Source of the DNA: Bin107 sp965221655
GTDB taxonomy: Bacteria > UBA8248
DNA: 64,000 nt
Direction of reading: 5' to 3'
Assembly: GCA_965221655.1 (NCBI GenBank)
Contig: OZ244906.1
Coordinates: 1,488,001 to 1,552,000 of the forward strand
Below, in pieces: positions 51,477-61,768 of this stretch (its first letter is position 1; each line of letters opens with the position of its first letter). The translations under genes and the position numbers were made by a program. Below the pieces are notes generated by a model. The model was not told the origin of the DNA and made no database searches. It worked only from the letters and a program-made list of their open reading frames with translations.

Positions 51477-52728
51477 AGCGAAGATTTTCCACCGGATCGA
51501 CGCGAGAAGCGCGCCACGCTGGATACAGCGTCGCCGCCAAGCTAATCACAAGGGCGGACACCGCAGTGGCGGAGACGTCGAGGGGCGTCATCAACACCGG
51601 CAACTCCTCTATATGGTAAACACTGGCGGGGAGGATGTCCAGACCGAACGCGCGCTCGAGAAAATCCTCCACCACGCCCAGGTTCCACCCCAGGACGAGA
51701 CCTCCGAGCGTGCCCAACAAGGCGCCCAGCAAGCCGATGAAGGCTCCCTGCACGAAAAAAATCCGCAAAATCGCGCCACTCGTGGCCCCCATCGACTTGA
51801 GAATGGCTATCTCGCGCGCCTTTTCCATGACGACCATGACGAGCGAACCGACAATATTGAAAGCGGCGACGACGACGACGAGCAAAAGCAGTATGGTGAG
51901 CGTGGTCTTCTCCGTCTTGAGAGCAGAGAAAAGGTTGCGGTTCATCTCCTGCCACGACCGCGACCAGTACGCTCCCGAAAGCGCCTCGTGGATTTTCCGG
52001 GAGACACGCTCGGCGGCAAAGACGTCCCCCACGCGCGCGTGCACGCCCGTAACCGCGTCGCCGAAGCCGAAGAAGGCCTGACTCTCCTGCATGGAGACGA
52101 AGGCGAGACCCGCGTCGTATTGATAGAACCCGCTGCGAAAGACGCCTGCCACGCGAAAGGTCTTCGTCCGGGGCACCAGGCCCATCGGCGTCACTACCCC
52201 CGTGGGGCTGATCATCGTCACCGAATCGCCCGGGCGCAGGTGCAGGCTATCCGCGAGTTCGGCGCCCAGGACGACACCCGGCTTGCCGCCTCGCTTCTCC
52301 AGCATCCGCGCGAGCGAGCCGCCCTCGAGATAGCGCTCGACATCGGTTACGTCGATTTCACGGGCGGGGTCGATTCCACGCACCACCGAGCCCATCACCC
52401 GCTCGTTGAAGGAGAACATCGCCTGCCCGTAGACGAACGGACTCGCCGCCACCACGCCCGCCTGCTCACGCACCTTGGCGAGCACCGCGCGCCAGCTCTC
52501 CATCGGCGTGCTGCCCCGCTCCAGCACGACGACGTGGCTTTGCGTACCGAGAATCTTCTCGCGGAATTCGCGCTGAAAGCCCGTCATCACCCCAACGACG
52601 ACGATGAGGGTGGCGACGCCCACCGCAATGCCCAGCACCGATATCCAGGTGTTGAGCGAGACGAAGGCGAGCTTGCTCCGCGCGCGCAGGTGCCGAAAGC
52701 CGATGAACACCTCGGTGGCGAGCGACAT
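51469..52728 (-). CDS. lolC: Lipoprotein-releasing ABC transporter permease (LolC/LolE)
   Basis: A 419-residue inner-membrane protein with four helices and a large periplasmic domain (about 50-265) between helices 1 and 2, plus the FtsX domain at the C-terminus. The start EVFIGFRHLRARSKLAFVSL and the VGVMTGFQREFREKILG stretch are LolC/E hallmarks. Only one permease gene is present, so the complex is probably a LolF-type homodimer with LolD. It starts 2 nt after lysS. Confidence 0.93.
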   Translation of the reverse strand: MSLATEVFIGFRHLRARSKLAFVSLNTWISVLGIAVGVATLIVVVGVMTGFQREFREKILGTQSHVVVLERGSTPMESWRAVLAKVREQAGVVAASPFVYGQAMFSFNERVMGSVVRGIDPAREIDVTDVERYLEGGSLARMLEKRGGKPGVVLGAELADSLHLRPGDSVTMISPTGVVTPMGLVPRTKTFRVAGVFRSGFYQYDAGLAFVSMQESQAFFGFGDAVTGVHARVGDVFAAERVSRKIHEALSGAYWSRSWQEMNRNLFSALKTEKTTLTILLLLVVVVAAFNIVGSLVMVVMEKAREIAILKSMGATSGAILRIFFVQGAFIGLLGALLGTLGGLVLGWNLGVVEDFLERAFGLDILPASVYHIEELPVLMTPLDVSATAVSALVISLAATLYPAWRASRVDPVENLRYG

Positions 52729-52730
52729 CT

Positions 52731-54278
52731 TCAGCCCTGGTGGCTACGCAGGAGGGGAAAGAGGATGACGTCGCGAATCGAGTGCGTATTCGTGAGCAGC
52801 ATCGCGAGCCGGTCGATACCGATTCCCTCGCCCGCCGTGGGCGGCAGGCCGTATTCCAGCGCCATCAGGTAGTCGCGGTCGACGGCGTGGGCCTCCTCGT
52901 CGCCCGCCTCGCGCGCGGCTTCCTGCTCCTCGAAGCGCGCACGCTGATCGTCAGGATCGTTCAACTCCGTGTAGGCGTTGGCGATCTCGCGCCCCGCGAC
53001 GATGAGCTCGAAACGCTCCACCACCTCCGGGTCGTCCTCTCTGCTCTTCGACAGCGGCGAGAGCGCTTTGGGAAAGTCGTGGATAAAGGTGGGTTGTCTG
53101 AGCTTCGGCTCCACCAATTCCTCGAACAAATACTCCAGCACGTGGACGTGCGCCATTTCGTCGGGTATGGGGTAGCCGCGCGGCTCTGCGATCTCGCGGG
53201 CGAAACCCCGCGCTTTCTCCGCGTCTTCGAGAACCTCTTCGGGCGCGCCGCCCACGCTCGCAATGGACTCGCGCCATTTGTGGCGCGCCCACGGTCCCCG
53301 AAACGAGATTTCCTCCTCCCCGTAGCGAAACACGTCTGCGCCGAGGACCTCGCGCGCCACCGCGGCGAGCATCTCCTCGGTGAGCTCCATGAGGTCGTTG
53401 TAGTCCGCATAGGCCATGTAGAACTCGAGCATCGTGAATTCGGGGTTGTGCTGGGTGGATATGCCCTCGTTCCTGAAGTTGCGGTTGATTTCGTAGACGC
53501 GGTCCATGCCGCCGACGACGAGGCGCTTCAGATACAGCTCGGGCGCCACGCGCAGATAGAGGGGCATCTCGAGCGTGTTGTGGTAGGTGGTGAACGGCCT
53601 GGCCGTCGCTCCGCCCGCAATGGCCTGCATCATCGGGGTCTCGACCTCAAGAAAATTCCTATCGTCGAGAAAGCGGCGCATCGCCTGAATCATGCGGGTG
53701 CGGGCGCGGAACACCTCGACCACTTCGGGGTTGGCAATCAAGTCCACGTAGCGGCGGCGGTAGCGTGCCTCCACGTTTCTCAGGCCGTGCCACTTCTCGG
53801 GCAGGGGCCGCAGGCTCTTGGTGAGCAACTCCACCCCGCGCACCCAGATGGAAAGCTCCCCCATGCGGGTGCGGAACACGCCGCCCCGCGCACCGACGAC
53901 GTCGCCGATGTCGAAATCCTTCACGGCCTGAAACGCCTCCTCGCCTACCTCGTTCATGCGGACGAAGAGTTGGATTCTCCCCGTTCCGTCCCGCAGGTCG
54001 ACGAAGGCGACCTTGCCTTGCACCCGTTTGGCGAGGATTCTGCCCGCTACGGAGAAGTGCGCGTCTTTCGCCTCGTCGAAGCCCTCGGCGGGCGTCTCGT
54101 GAAACTCTTCGACGATCTCGCCCAATTGGTGCGTCGTCTCGAAGCGATTCACGAAGGGGTTGGCCCCCGAGGAGCGAATGGCGTCAAGCTTTTTTCTGCG
54201 CTGGCGGATCAGTGCGTTCTCGTCGTCCTCAGGCTTTTCGGACGCCGACTCCGCCGCCGCTTTCGCCTCGTCAACCAC
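52731..54278 (-). CDS. lysS: Lysyl-tRNA synthetase, class II
   Basis: A 515-residue class II synthetase that charges tRNA-Lys. An N-terminal OB anticodon domain (about 55-165) precedes the catalytic core. Motif 2 is visible as FRNEGISTQHNPEFTMLEFY and motif 3 as GLPPTAGEGIGIDRLAMLL. The N-terminal 25 residues are a charged extension (EAKAAAESASEKPEDDENA). The GTG start at 54278 has GGGAGG about ten bases upstream. It lies 49 nt after prfB on the same strand, the same order as in E. coli prfB-lysS. Confidence 0.96.
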   Translation of the reverse strand: MVDEAKAAAESASEKPEDDENALIRQRRKKLDAIRSSGANPFVNRFETTHQLGEIVEEFHETPAEGFDEAKDAHFSVAGRILAKRVQGKVAFVDLRDGTGRIQLFVRMNEVGEEAFQAVKDFDIGDVVGARGGVFRTRMGELSIWVRGVELLTKSLRPLPEKWHGLRNVEARYRRRYVDLIANPEVVEVFRARTRMIQAMRRFLDDRNFLEVETPMMQAIAGGATARPFTTYHNTLEMPLYLRVAPELYLKRLVVGGMDRVYEINRNFRNEGISTQHNPEFTMLEFYMAYADYNDLMELTEEMLAAVAREVLGADVFRYGEEEISFRGPWARHKWRESIASVGGAPEEVLEDAEKARGFAREIAEPRGYPIPDEMAHVHVLEYLFEELVEPKLRQPTFIHDFPKALSPLSKSREDDPEVVERFELIVAGREIANAYTELNDPDDQRARFEEQEAAREAGDEEAHAVDRDYLMALEYGLPPTAGEGIGIDRLAMLLTNTHSIRDVILFPLLRSHQG

Positions 54279-54327
54279 CGGGGCATTCCTCCCGTTTCGT
54301 CCTCAAGATGCGCCGCCGCCCCGACGC

Positions 54328-55444
54328 CTACGCGCGCGCCTTCGCTTCTATCAAGGAGAGCAGATAGGCGTCGATAAAGGGGTCGATGCTCCCGTCCAGC
54401 ACGGCGTTCACGTCCGATGTTTCCACGTCGACGCGATGATCCTTCACCATTCGGTAGGGGTGCAGAATGTAGGAGCGAATCTGGCTCCCGAACCCTATTG
54501 TCTTCTTCATGGCGTGCTGCGCTTCTTTCTCCGCGTCGCGCTTGCGCTTTTCAAGCTCGTGCAACTGGCCGCGCAACAGCTTCATGGCCGTCGCGCGGTT
54601 CTTGTGCTGGCTGCGCTCGTTCTGGCATGAGACGACGATGTTCGTCGGCAGATGGGTGATCCGCACCGCCGAGTCCGTCGTATTCACGTGCTGCCCGCCC
54701 GCGCCCGAGCTGCGAAACACGTCGATGCGCAGGTCGTTCTCGTCGATCTCGATTTGCACGTCGTCCGACACTTCCGGAACGACGTCCACAGATGCGAACG
54801 AGGTGTGCCGCTTCGAACTGGCGTCAAAGGGAGAGATACGTATCAGGCGGTGGACGCCAACCTCCGCCCGCAGATAGCCGTAGGCATAGTCTCCCTGCAC
54901 GATCAGCGTGGCGTTCTTGATGCCCGCCTCCTCGCCTTCGAGCAGCGAGACGAGGTACGCCTGAAATCCCCTCTCCTCGGCCCACCTCGTGTACATGCGC
55001 AGAAGCATCTCGGCCCAGTCCTGGCTCTCGACGCCGCCCGCCCCCGCGTTCACCGAAACGATGGCGTTTGCTTCGTCCTCCTCGGAGTCCATCACCAGGC
55101 GAAACTCCATGCGCTCGGTCTCGCCCGAGAGCGAGGCGAGCGCCCGCTCCACTTCGCCCAGGAGTTCGGATTGGCCGGGTTCTTCCATCTCGATGAGCTG
55201 GAGGAGCTCCTTTTGTTCGCGAATACCCTCGTTCAGGTTCTCCCAGTTGCCGATTGTCTTCTGGAGGGAGGCGCGGCGCCGCAACACGCTCTGCGCGGCC
55301 TCGGAATCGTTCCAAAAATCCACCGCGCCCGCCCGCTCGTCCAGCCTGACGCACTCCGCCTCAAGGCCGTCGAGGTCAAAGCCGCCCCCTTAGCTCGAGA
55401 AGGCGCGCCTCCAGGAGCTCGCACTTTCTGCACAACTCTTCCAT
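54328..55444 (-). CDS. prfB: Peptide chain release factor 2 (programmed +1 frameshift)
   Basis: A 371-residue release factor that ends translation at UAA and UGA. It is read in two frames. ATG 55444 gives 22 codons ending in CTT at 55381-55379, where an in-frame TGA (55378-55376) follows; a +1 slip skips the T at 55378 and continues from GAC at 55377 to the stop at 54328. The stop-recognition tripeptide SPF is in RISPFDASS and the catalytic GGQ in GAGGQHVNTT. A GGGAGAGAAG site precedes ATG 55444. Without the slip only 22 residues are made, the usual autoregulation by RF2 level. Confidence 0.95.
55375..55390 (-). promoter_or_regulatory. prfB programmed +1 frameshift site
   Basis: On the minus strand AGGGGG, three bases, CTTTGAC. 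This is the classic RF2 recoding signal: an internal Shine-Dalgarno three bases before the slippery CTT, then TGA C. When RF2 is scarce the UGA pauses the ribosome and CTT slips +1 to TTT. The TGA context also shows that RF2 in this organism is active on UGA. Confidence 0.95.
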
Positions 55445-55500
55445 GAACTTCTCTCCCGTCTTTCTCGATATGGCCCTCCGGGCGAAGCGGGGCCATCATA

Positions 55501-57027
55501 TCACATTCGGGCGCCGCGTCTGGGACGGAACAGCAAAAACCCCGCCCCCGAGAGCAGGACGCACATATACGCGAACGCATCGCCCACGCGCGCATAGACA
55601 CTGGGGCCGCCCTTTTTCAAGCGCACGACGTCTGCGGCCGTCCACTCTCGAAACAGGGGGCTGCGCTTGCGGATCGCGCCCGTCGCGTCGATGAACGCGC
55701 TGATGCCCGTATTGGCCGCGCGGACGATGGGCAACCGAAATTCCACGGCCCGCATGGCCACCATCGAGAGGTGCTGCTCGGAGGCCGCCGTCTCGCCGAA
55801 CCACGCATCGTTCGTGATGTTGACGAGAAAGCGCGCACCGCGGATACGCCGCACTACGCGCGGAAAGATGGCCTCGAAACAAATGAGGACGCCGAAACTT
55901 CCCTCTGAGCCAACGTCGAAAGTCTTGGCCTGCGCCCCGGGCGTGAACTCGCCGATGACGGGCACCATCTTTCTGACGAAGAACAACAAACTGCCGAGCG
56001 GAACATACTCACCGAAGGGGAGCAGATGCGTCTTGTCGTAGCGGCCGATTTCCTGGCCCGCCGGACCCAGAAGATAGGCCGAATTCGTGAGCGCCCCCCT
56101 CCGTTCCCCGAGGACGCCGAACAGCAGATAGGCGTTCGCAGCCTCGGCTGTCGCGCGCAGATAGCGGCGTCCGCCCGCGTTTCTCCCGTACACCAACGGC
56201 GCCGCCGCCTCCGGCCAGACGAGGAGGGGACGCCGGGACGCACCTCCTTCCGGGAAGTGTCGGGCCAGGTCGAGCGTGAGCCGCGCCGTCTTCTCGAGGA
56301 CGGCTCCTTGCCACGCAGGAGCCCATTTGACGGACTGATCGACGTTGGCCTGCACGATGCCCACTGCACGCGGCGCACCCCTGCTCTTCGTGGGCACCGT
56401 GTGGAGCCGCAGAAAGCCGTAGCCGAGCACGAGCGTCGTCAGGGCGCAGGCGCAGGCCACGACGGCGTATGGCGCCCTGTACGGATAGCGGAAGAAATGC
56501 CAGATCGCCGCGTTCACGAACACGATGAAGAACGAGACGCCGTAGACGCCCACCAGATCCGCGATTTGCACGACGGGCAGCACACGGTACTGGCTGTAGC
56601 CCAGCAACGCCCACGGAAAGCCCGAGAGCACGTAGGCGCGCAAAAGCTCGAGCGAAACCCACAGGGGCGCGGCAATGAGAAACAAGAACACCGAACCGCC
56701 CGCGCGCATCCGCACCATGAAGTAGGCGAACAGCGCCGGATAGAGCGCGAGATAGAGCACGAGGGCCGCGGTGATCACCCACGCAAGCGCCGCCGGCAGG
56801 CCGCCGTAGGCGACCATGGAGATAGTGACCCACCAGACGATGACCCCGAACGAGACCAGCCCGCTCACCAGCCCCAGCCAGAAAGCCTCGTGGGGCTTCG
56901 CGTTCTCCAGCGACCACAAAAGCGGCACGAGCGCTATCCAGGCCAGCATCTCGAACCGAAACGGCGGGAACAGGGACGCGACCAGAAGGCCGGACGATAT
57001 GGCGTAGCCTAAGTCTCGTATCTTCAA
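55501..57027 (-). CDS. lnt: Apolipoprotein N-acyltransferase
   Basis: A 508-residue inner-membrane enzyme that adds the third acyl chain to lipoproteins. About eight membrane helices (1-200 and the C-terminus) flank a periplasmic nitrilase-like domain. The catalytic triad is visible: Glu in VWPEAAAPLV, Lys in YDKTHLLPFGEYVP and Cys in VLICFEAIFP. The TTG start at 57027 overlaps the uvrC stop as TTGA. Lnt upstream and LolC/E-LolD downstream place lipoprotein maturation and sorting in one operon. Confidence 0.95.
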   Translation of the reverse strand: MKIRDLGYAISSGLLVASLFPPFRFEMLAWIALVPLLWSLENAKPHEAFWLGLVSGLVSFGVIVWWVTISMVAYGGLPAALAWVITAALVLYLALYPALFAYFMVRMRAGGSVFLFLIAAPLWVSLELLRAYVLSGFPWALLGYSQYRVLPVVQIADLVGVYGVSFFIVFVNAAIWHFFRYPYRAPYAVVACACALTTLVLGYGFLRLHTVPTKSRGAPRAVGIVQANVDQSVKWAPAWQGAVLEKTARLTLDLARHFPEGGASRRPLLVWPEAAAPLVYGRNAGGRRYLRATAEAANAYLLFGVLGERRGALTNSAYLLGPAGQEIGRYDKTHLLPFGEYVPLGSLLFFVRKMVPVIGEFTPGAQAKTFDVGSEGSFGVLICFEAIFPRVVRRIRGARFLVNITNDAWFGETAASEQHLSMVAMRAVEFRLPIVRAANTGISAFIDATGAIRKRSPLFREWTAADVVRLKKGGPSVYARVGDAFAYMCVLLSGAGFLLFRPRRGARM

Positions 57028-58936
57028 GCGTCGCCCGCCGTTCGCGTCTCGTCCGCCCCGGCGGACGCCTGCGCCGCACCCGCACCCCCAAGTTTCTCAC
57101 GCAGGGCGCTCACGAGCCCGGGCGTGATGCCCTCGACCTCCAGAAGATGAGCGTCGCTCGCCTCAAGGACGCCCCGCAGGCTGCCGAAGGTGCGCAGCAG
57201 TGAGCGCCTTCTCTTAGGGCCGAGGCCGGGAACGTCGTCCAGGCTGCTCCTGAGCCCCGCACGCCGGCGGCGGGTACGATGAAACGTGAGGACAAAGCGA
57301 TGCACCTCGTCGCGAATCCTCTGGAGCAGGAGTTTCGCCGCGCTTCCTTCCTCGAGGCGAACGGGGTCGGCCCGACCGGGCAGGAACACGACGTCCTGGG
57401 CTTCGGGGTTGTCGGCGCTCCTGCCCTTCGAGAGGGCGCACAGCGCCACGTCGGCCACGCCGAGTTCCTCAAGTGCGGAGGCGGCCGAGGAGAGCTGCCC
57501 CTTGCCTCCGTCGATGAGCAAAAGGTCGGGCATGTCGCCCCCCTCGTTCACCAGACCCTCCAGCCGCCGGAAGACGATCTCGCGCATGGAGGAATAATCG
57601 TCGGGCGCCTGCGCCACGCTCCTGACCTTGTAGCGACGATACCCGTCCTTGAGCGGGCGCCCGTCCTGAAAGACGACGCTGGCGCCGACGATGTGGCTGC
57701 CCTGTAGATTCGACACGTCGAACGCCTCGATGCGCACCGGCAATTCCTCGAGCGAGAGGGCGCGCCTGATCTCGTCGAGCGTTTGCTGTTCCTTTCTGAC
57801 CAGAGCGTTTTCCTGCTCCTGCGCGTGGGATGCGTTCTCGCTCGCCATCTCGACGAGACGGCGCTTGTCCCCCCGCCGCGGAGCCTGGACGGAGACCTTC
57901 TTGCCTCTTCTTTCGGTGAGCCACTGCGCGATGAGCGCGGCATCCTCCACGGGTGCGGGCAGGAGCACCTCGTCGGGGAAAAACGTCTTCTCGCCGTAGT
58001 ATTGCTTCACGAACGCGGAGACGACCTCCCCGTCGGGAACCTCCTCACGGGCGGCCAGGTGAAAGCCCTGATCCCCGAGCAGTCTGCCCCCCCGGATGAA
58101 GAACAGCCGAAACGTCGCCTTTTCCCCCTCGCGGTAACAGCCGACTACGTCCTGCTCCCCCCCCTTCACGGACAGCATGGTCTGCCGCTGGGTCACGTGC
58201 TCGATTCCCTGAATCTGATCGCGCACCTTCGCCGCAGCCTCGTATTCCATCTCGCGGGAATACTCCTCCATCTGCTTTCGGAGCTTGCCCACCAGTTCAC
58301 GATTCTTGCCCTTCAGGAAGTCGAGTGCGTCGGTGACGCCGCCTCGGTAGTCTTCGCGGCTTTGGTAATCGTCGCAGGGTCCCAGGCACTGGCCCATCTG
58401 GAAGTAGATGCACCGCTTCGCCGTCTTGTCCTCGATGCCACCCGTGCAGGGGCGAATGTGAAACGTCTTTTGCAAAAAGCGAATCGTGCGCCGCAGGCTG
58501 CTCGCCGAAGGGAAGGGTCCCAGGTAGGAGTGTGCGTCTCCGGCGGGTCGGCGCACGACGCTCAGGCGCGGATAGTCTTCGCCCGTGCTGAGCTTCATGT
58601 AGGGAAAATGTTTGTCGTCGCGCAGCAAAACGTTGTGGCGGGGCTTGTGCTTCTTGACGTAGTTGCTTTCGAGGATGAGCGCTTCGATCTCGTTGGCCGT
58701 GACGACGTGCTCGAGGGTGGCCGCCTCCTCCACCATTTTCTGAATCCAGGGTCCCCGCCCCGTGCGCTTGGCAAAATAGCTGCGCACCCGGCTCCGCAGG
58801 CGCACGGCCTTGCCCACGTAGAGAACGTCCCCCGCCCGGCTGCGAAATACGTATATGCCCGGTTTTTCGGGCAGGGACTTGAGAAACGCGCGGTCCTCGC
58901 CCAGCGAGACCGCCTCCGGACAGATCACGGAGTCGC

Positions 58937-58940
<4 letters not shown>
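57024..58940 (-). CDS. uvrC: Excinuclease ABC subunit UvrC
   Basis: A 638-residue nuclease subunit that makes both incisions in nucleotide excision repair. Domains are GIY-YIG (KPGIYVFRSRAGDVLYVGKA, residues 26-45 onward), a Cys-rich region (C-x-GPC around CIYFQMGQCLGPCDDYQ), the UVR domain near residue 220, the RNase H-like endonuclease domain with DLLLIDGGKGQLSSA, and a C-terminal helix-hairpin-helix (VPGLGPKRRRSLLRTFGS). The C-terminal 30 residues are an Ala-rich extension. The GTG start at 58940 overlaps the uvrB stop as GTGA. Confidence 0.97.
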
Positions 58941-60940
<2,000 letters not shown>

Positions 60941-60990
60941 GAACGCGCGCGCCTCCGCGTGGTGGTGCCCGTCTCAATGGCCGGAAGAAA

Positions 60991-61019
60991 GTTTATCGAA
61001 TAAGGAGAAGCGCATAAAC
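60991..61019. promoter_or_regulatory. Inverted repeat upstream of uvrB
   Basis: GTTTAT (60991-60996) and ATAAAC (61014-61019), separated by 17 nt, with a smaller TTAT-CGA-ATAA element inside the left part. It lies about 50 bp before the uvrB start. It could be an operator for the repair genes, but short arms make chance plausible. Confidence 0.25.
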
Positions 61020-61028
61020 CCCGGTGAT

Positions 61029-61559
61029 TCAGACGGGCCGCGCCGAGGCGAGGTATTTCCCCCAGGATTGCTCGATGGTGCGGGGAGCGCGATGCCCGCC
61101 GAGAGGATGGGCCATGAACCATTGGGGCTTGCGGGGCTGCGTCCTGAGTCTCAGACCCGCTTCTTCGGGCGTGCGGTCTCCTTTTTTCGCGTTGCACCTG
61201 CGGCAGCAGCACACCACGTTCTCCCAGACAGAGCGGCCTCCCCGGGAACGCGGCTGTACGTGGTCGACCGTCAGGTACCCGCCTTTCACTCCACAGTACT
61301 GGCAGGTGTTCTCGTCGCGGCGCATGACGTTCTTTTTGCTGAAGGGAATCTGGCTCCTGCGCGGAACGTAGACGTAGTTTCTGAGCCTTATGACTGCGGG
61401 CAGGCGGAACTCCACCTTCTCGCTGCGCACCATCAGACCGTCGATCTCGACCGTGTCCGCCTTTCCCGTGAGCATCATGCGGATGGCCCGGCGGGCGTTG
61501 CAGACGTTGATAGGCTCATACGTCTGGTTGAGCACCAAAACACGCGATTGCTCCAACAC
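61029..61559 (-). CDS. HNH endonuclease family protein
   Basis: A 176-residue protein with an N-terminal region typical of the RRXRR/HNH family (VLVLNQTYEPINVCNARRAI, VRSEKVEFRLPAVIRL) and a C-terminal HNH nuclease domain. The metal-binding pairs are C86-xx-C89 and C119-xx-C122, with the catalytic H100 after D99 (LTVDHVQPRSRGG) and N123. Close homologues occur as lone chromosomal genes in many bacteria without a known role; DNA nicking or repair is likely. It precedes uvrB on the same strand by 88 nt. Confidence 0.9.
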   Translation of the reverse strand: MLEQSRVLVLNQTYEPINVCNARRAIRMMLTGKADTVEIDGLMVRSEKVEFRLPAVIRLRNYVYVPRRSQIPFSKKNVMRRDENTCQYCGVKGGYLTVDHVQPRSRGGRSVWENVVCCCRRCNAKKGDRTPEEAGLRLRTQPRKPQWFMAHPLGGHRAPRTIEQSWGKYLASARPV

Positions 61560-61667
61560 CCTGCACGCTCCTCCGGTTGCGAATGAACGCGGCGGACGGT
61601 TTTTTGTCTTCCCCCTTTATGGCGACCTCGTTTTGCGTTGTCAACGTGAAGTCGATTTCACCCGGCG

Positions 61668-61696
61668 TTGCGGATGCGGGTTCGCGCGCGTATACT
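61668..61696 (+). promoter_or_regulatory. Promoter of the PBP1A gene
   Basis: TTGCGG (61668-61673), a 17-nt spacer, then TATACT (61691-61696). The predicted start is near 61703, leaving a leader of about 65 nt before GTG 61769. Confidence 0.5.
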
Positions 61697-61768
61697 GTGT
61701 TCCTTCGCCGAATGCGGCGAGGCTCCTCGCTCGCCCGGCCCGACATGCCTTGCCTGTGAGGACACCCC

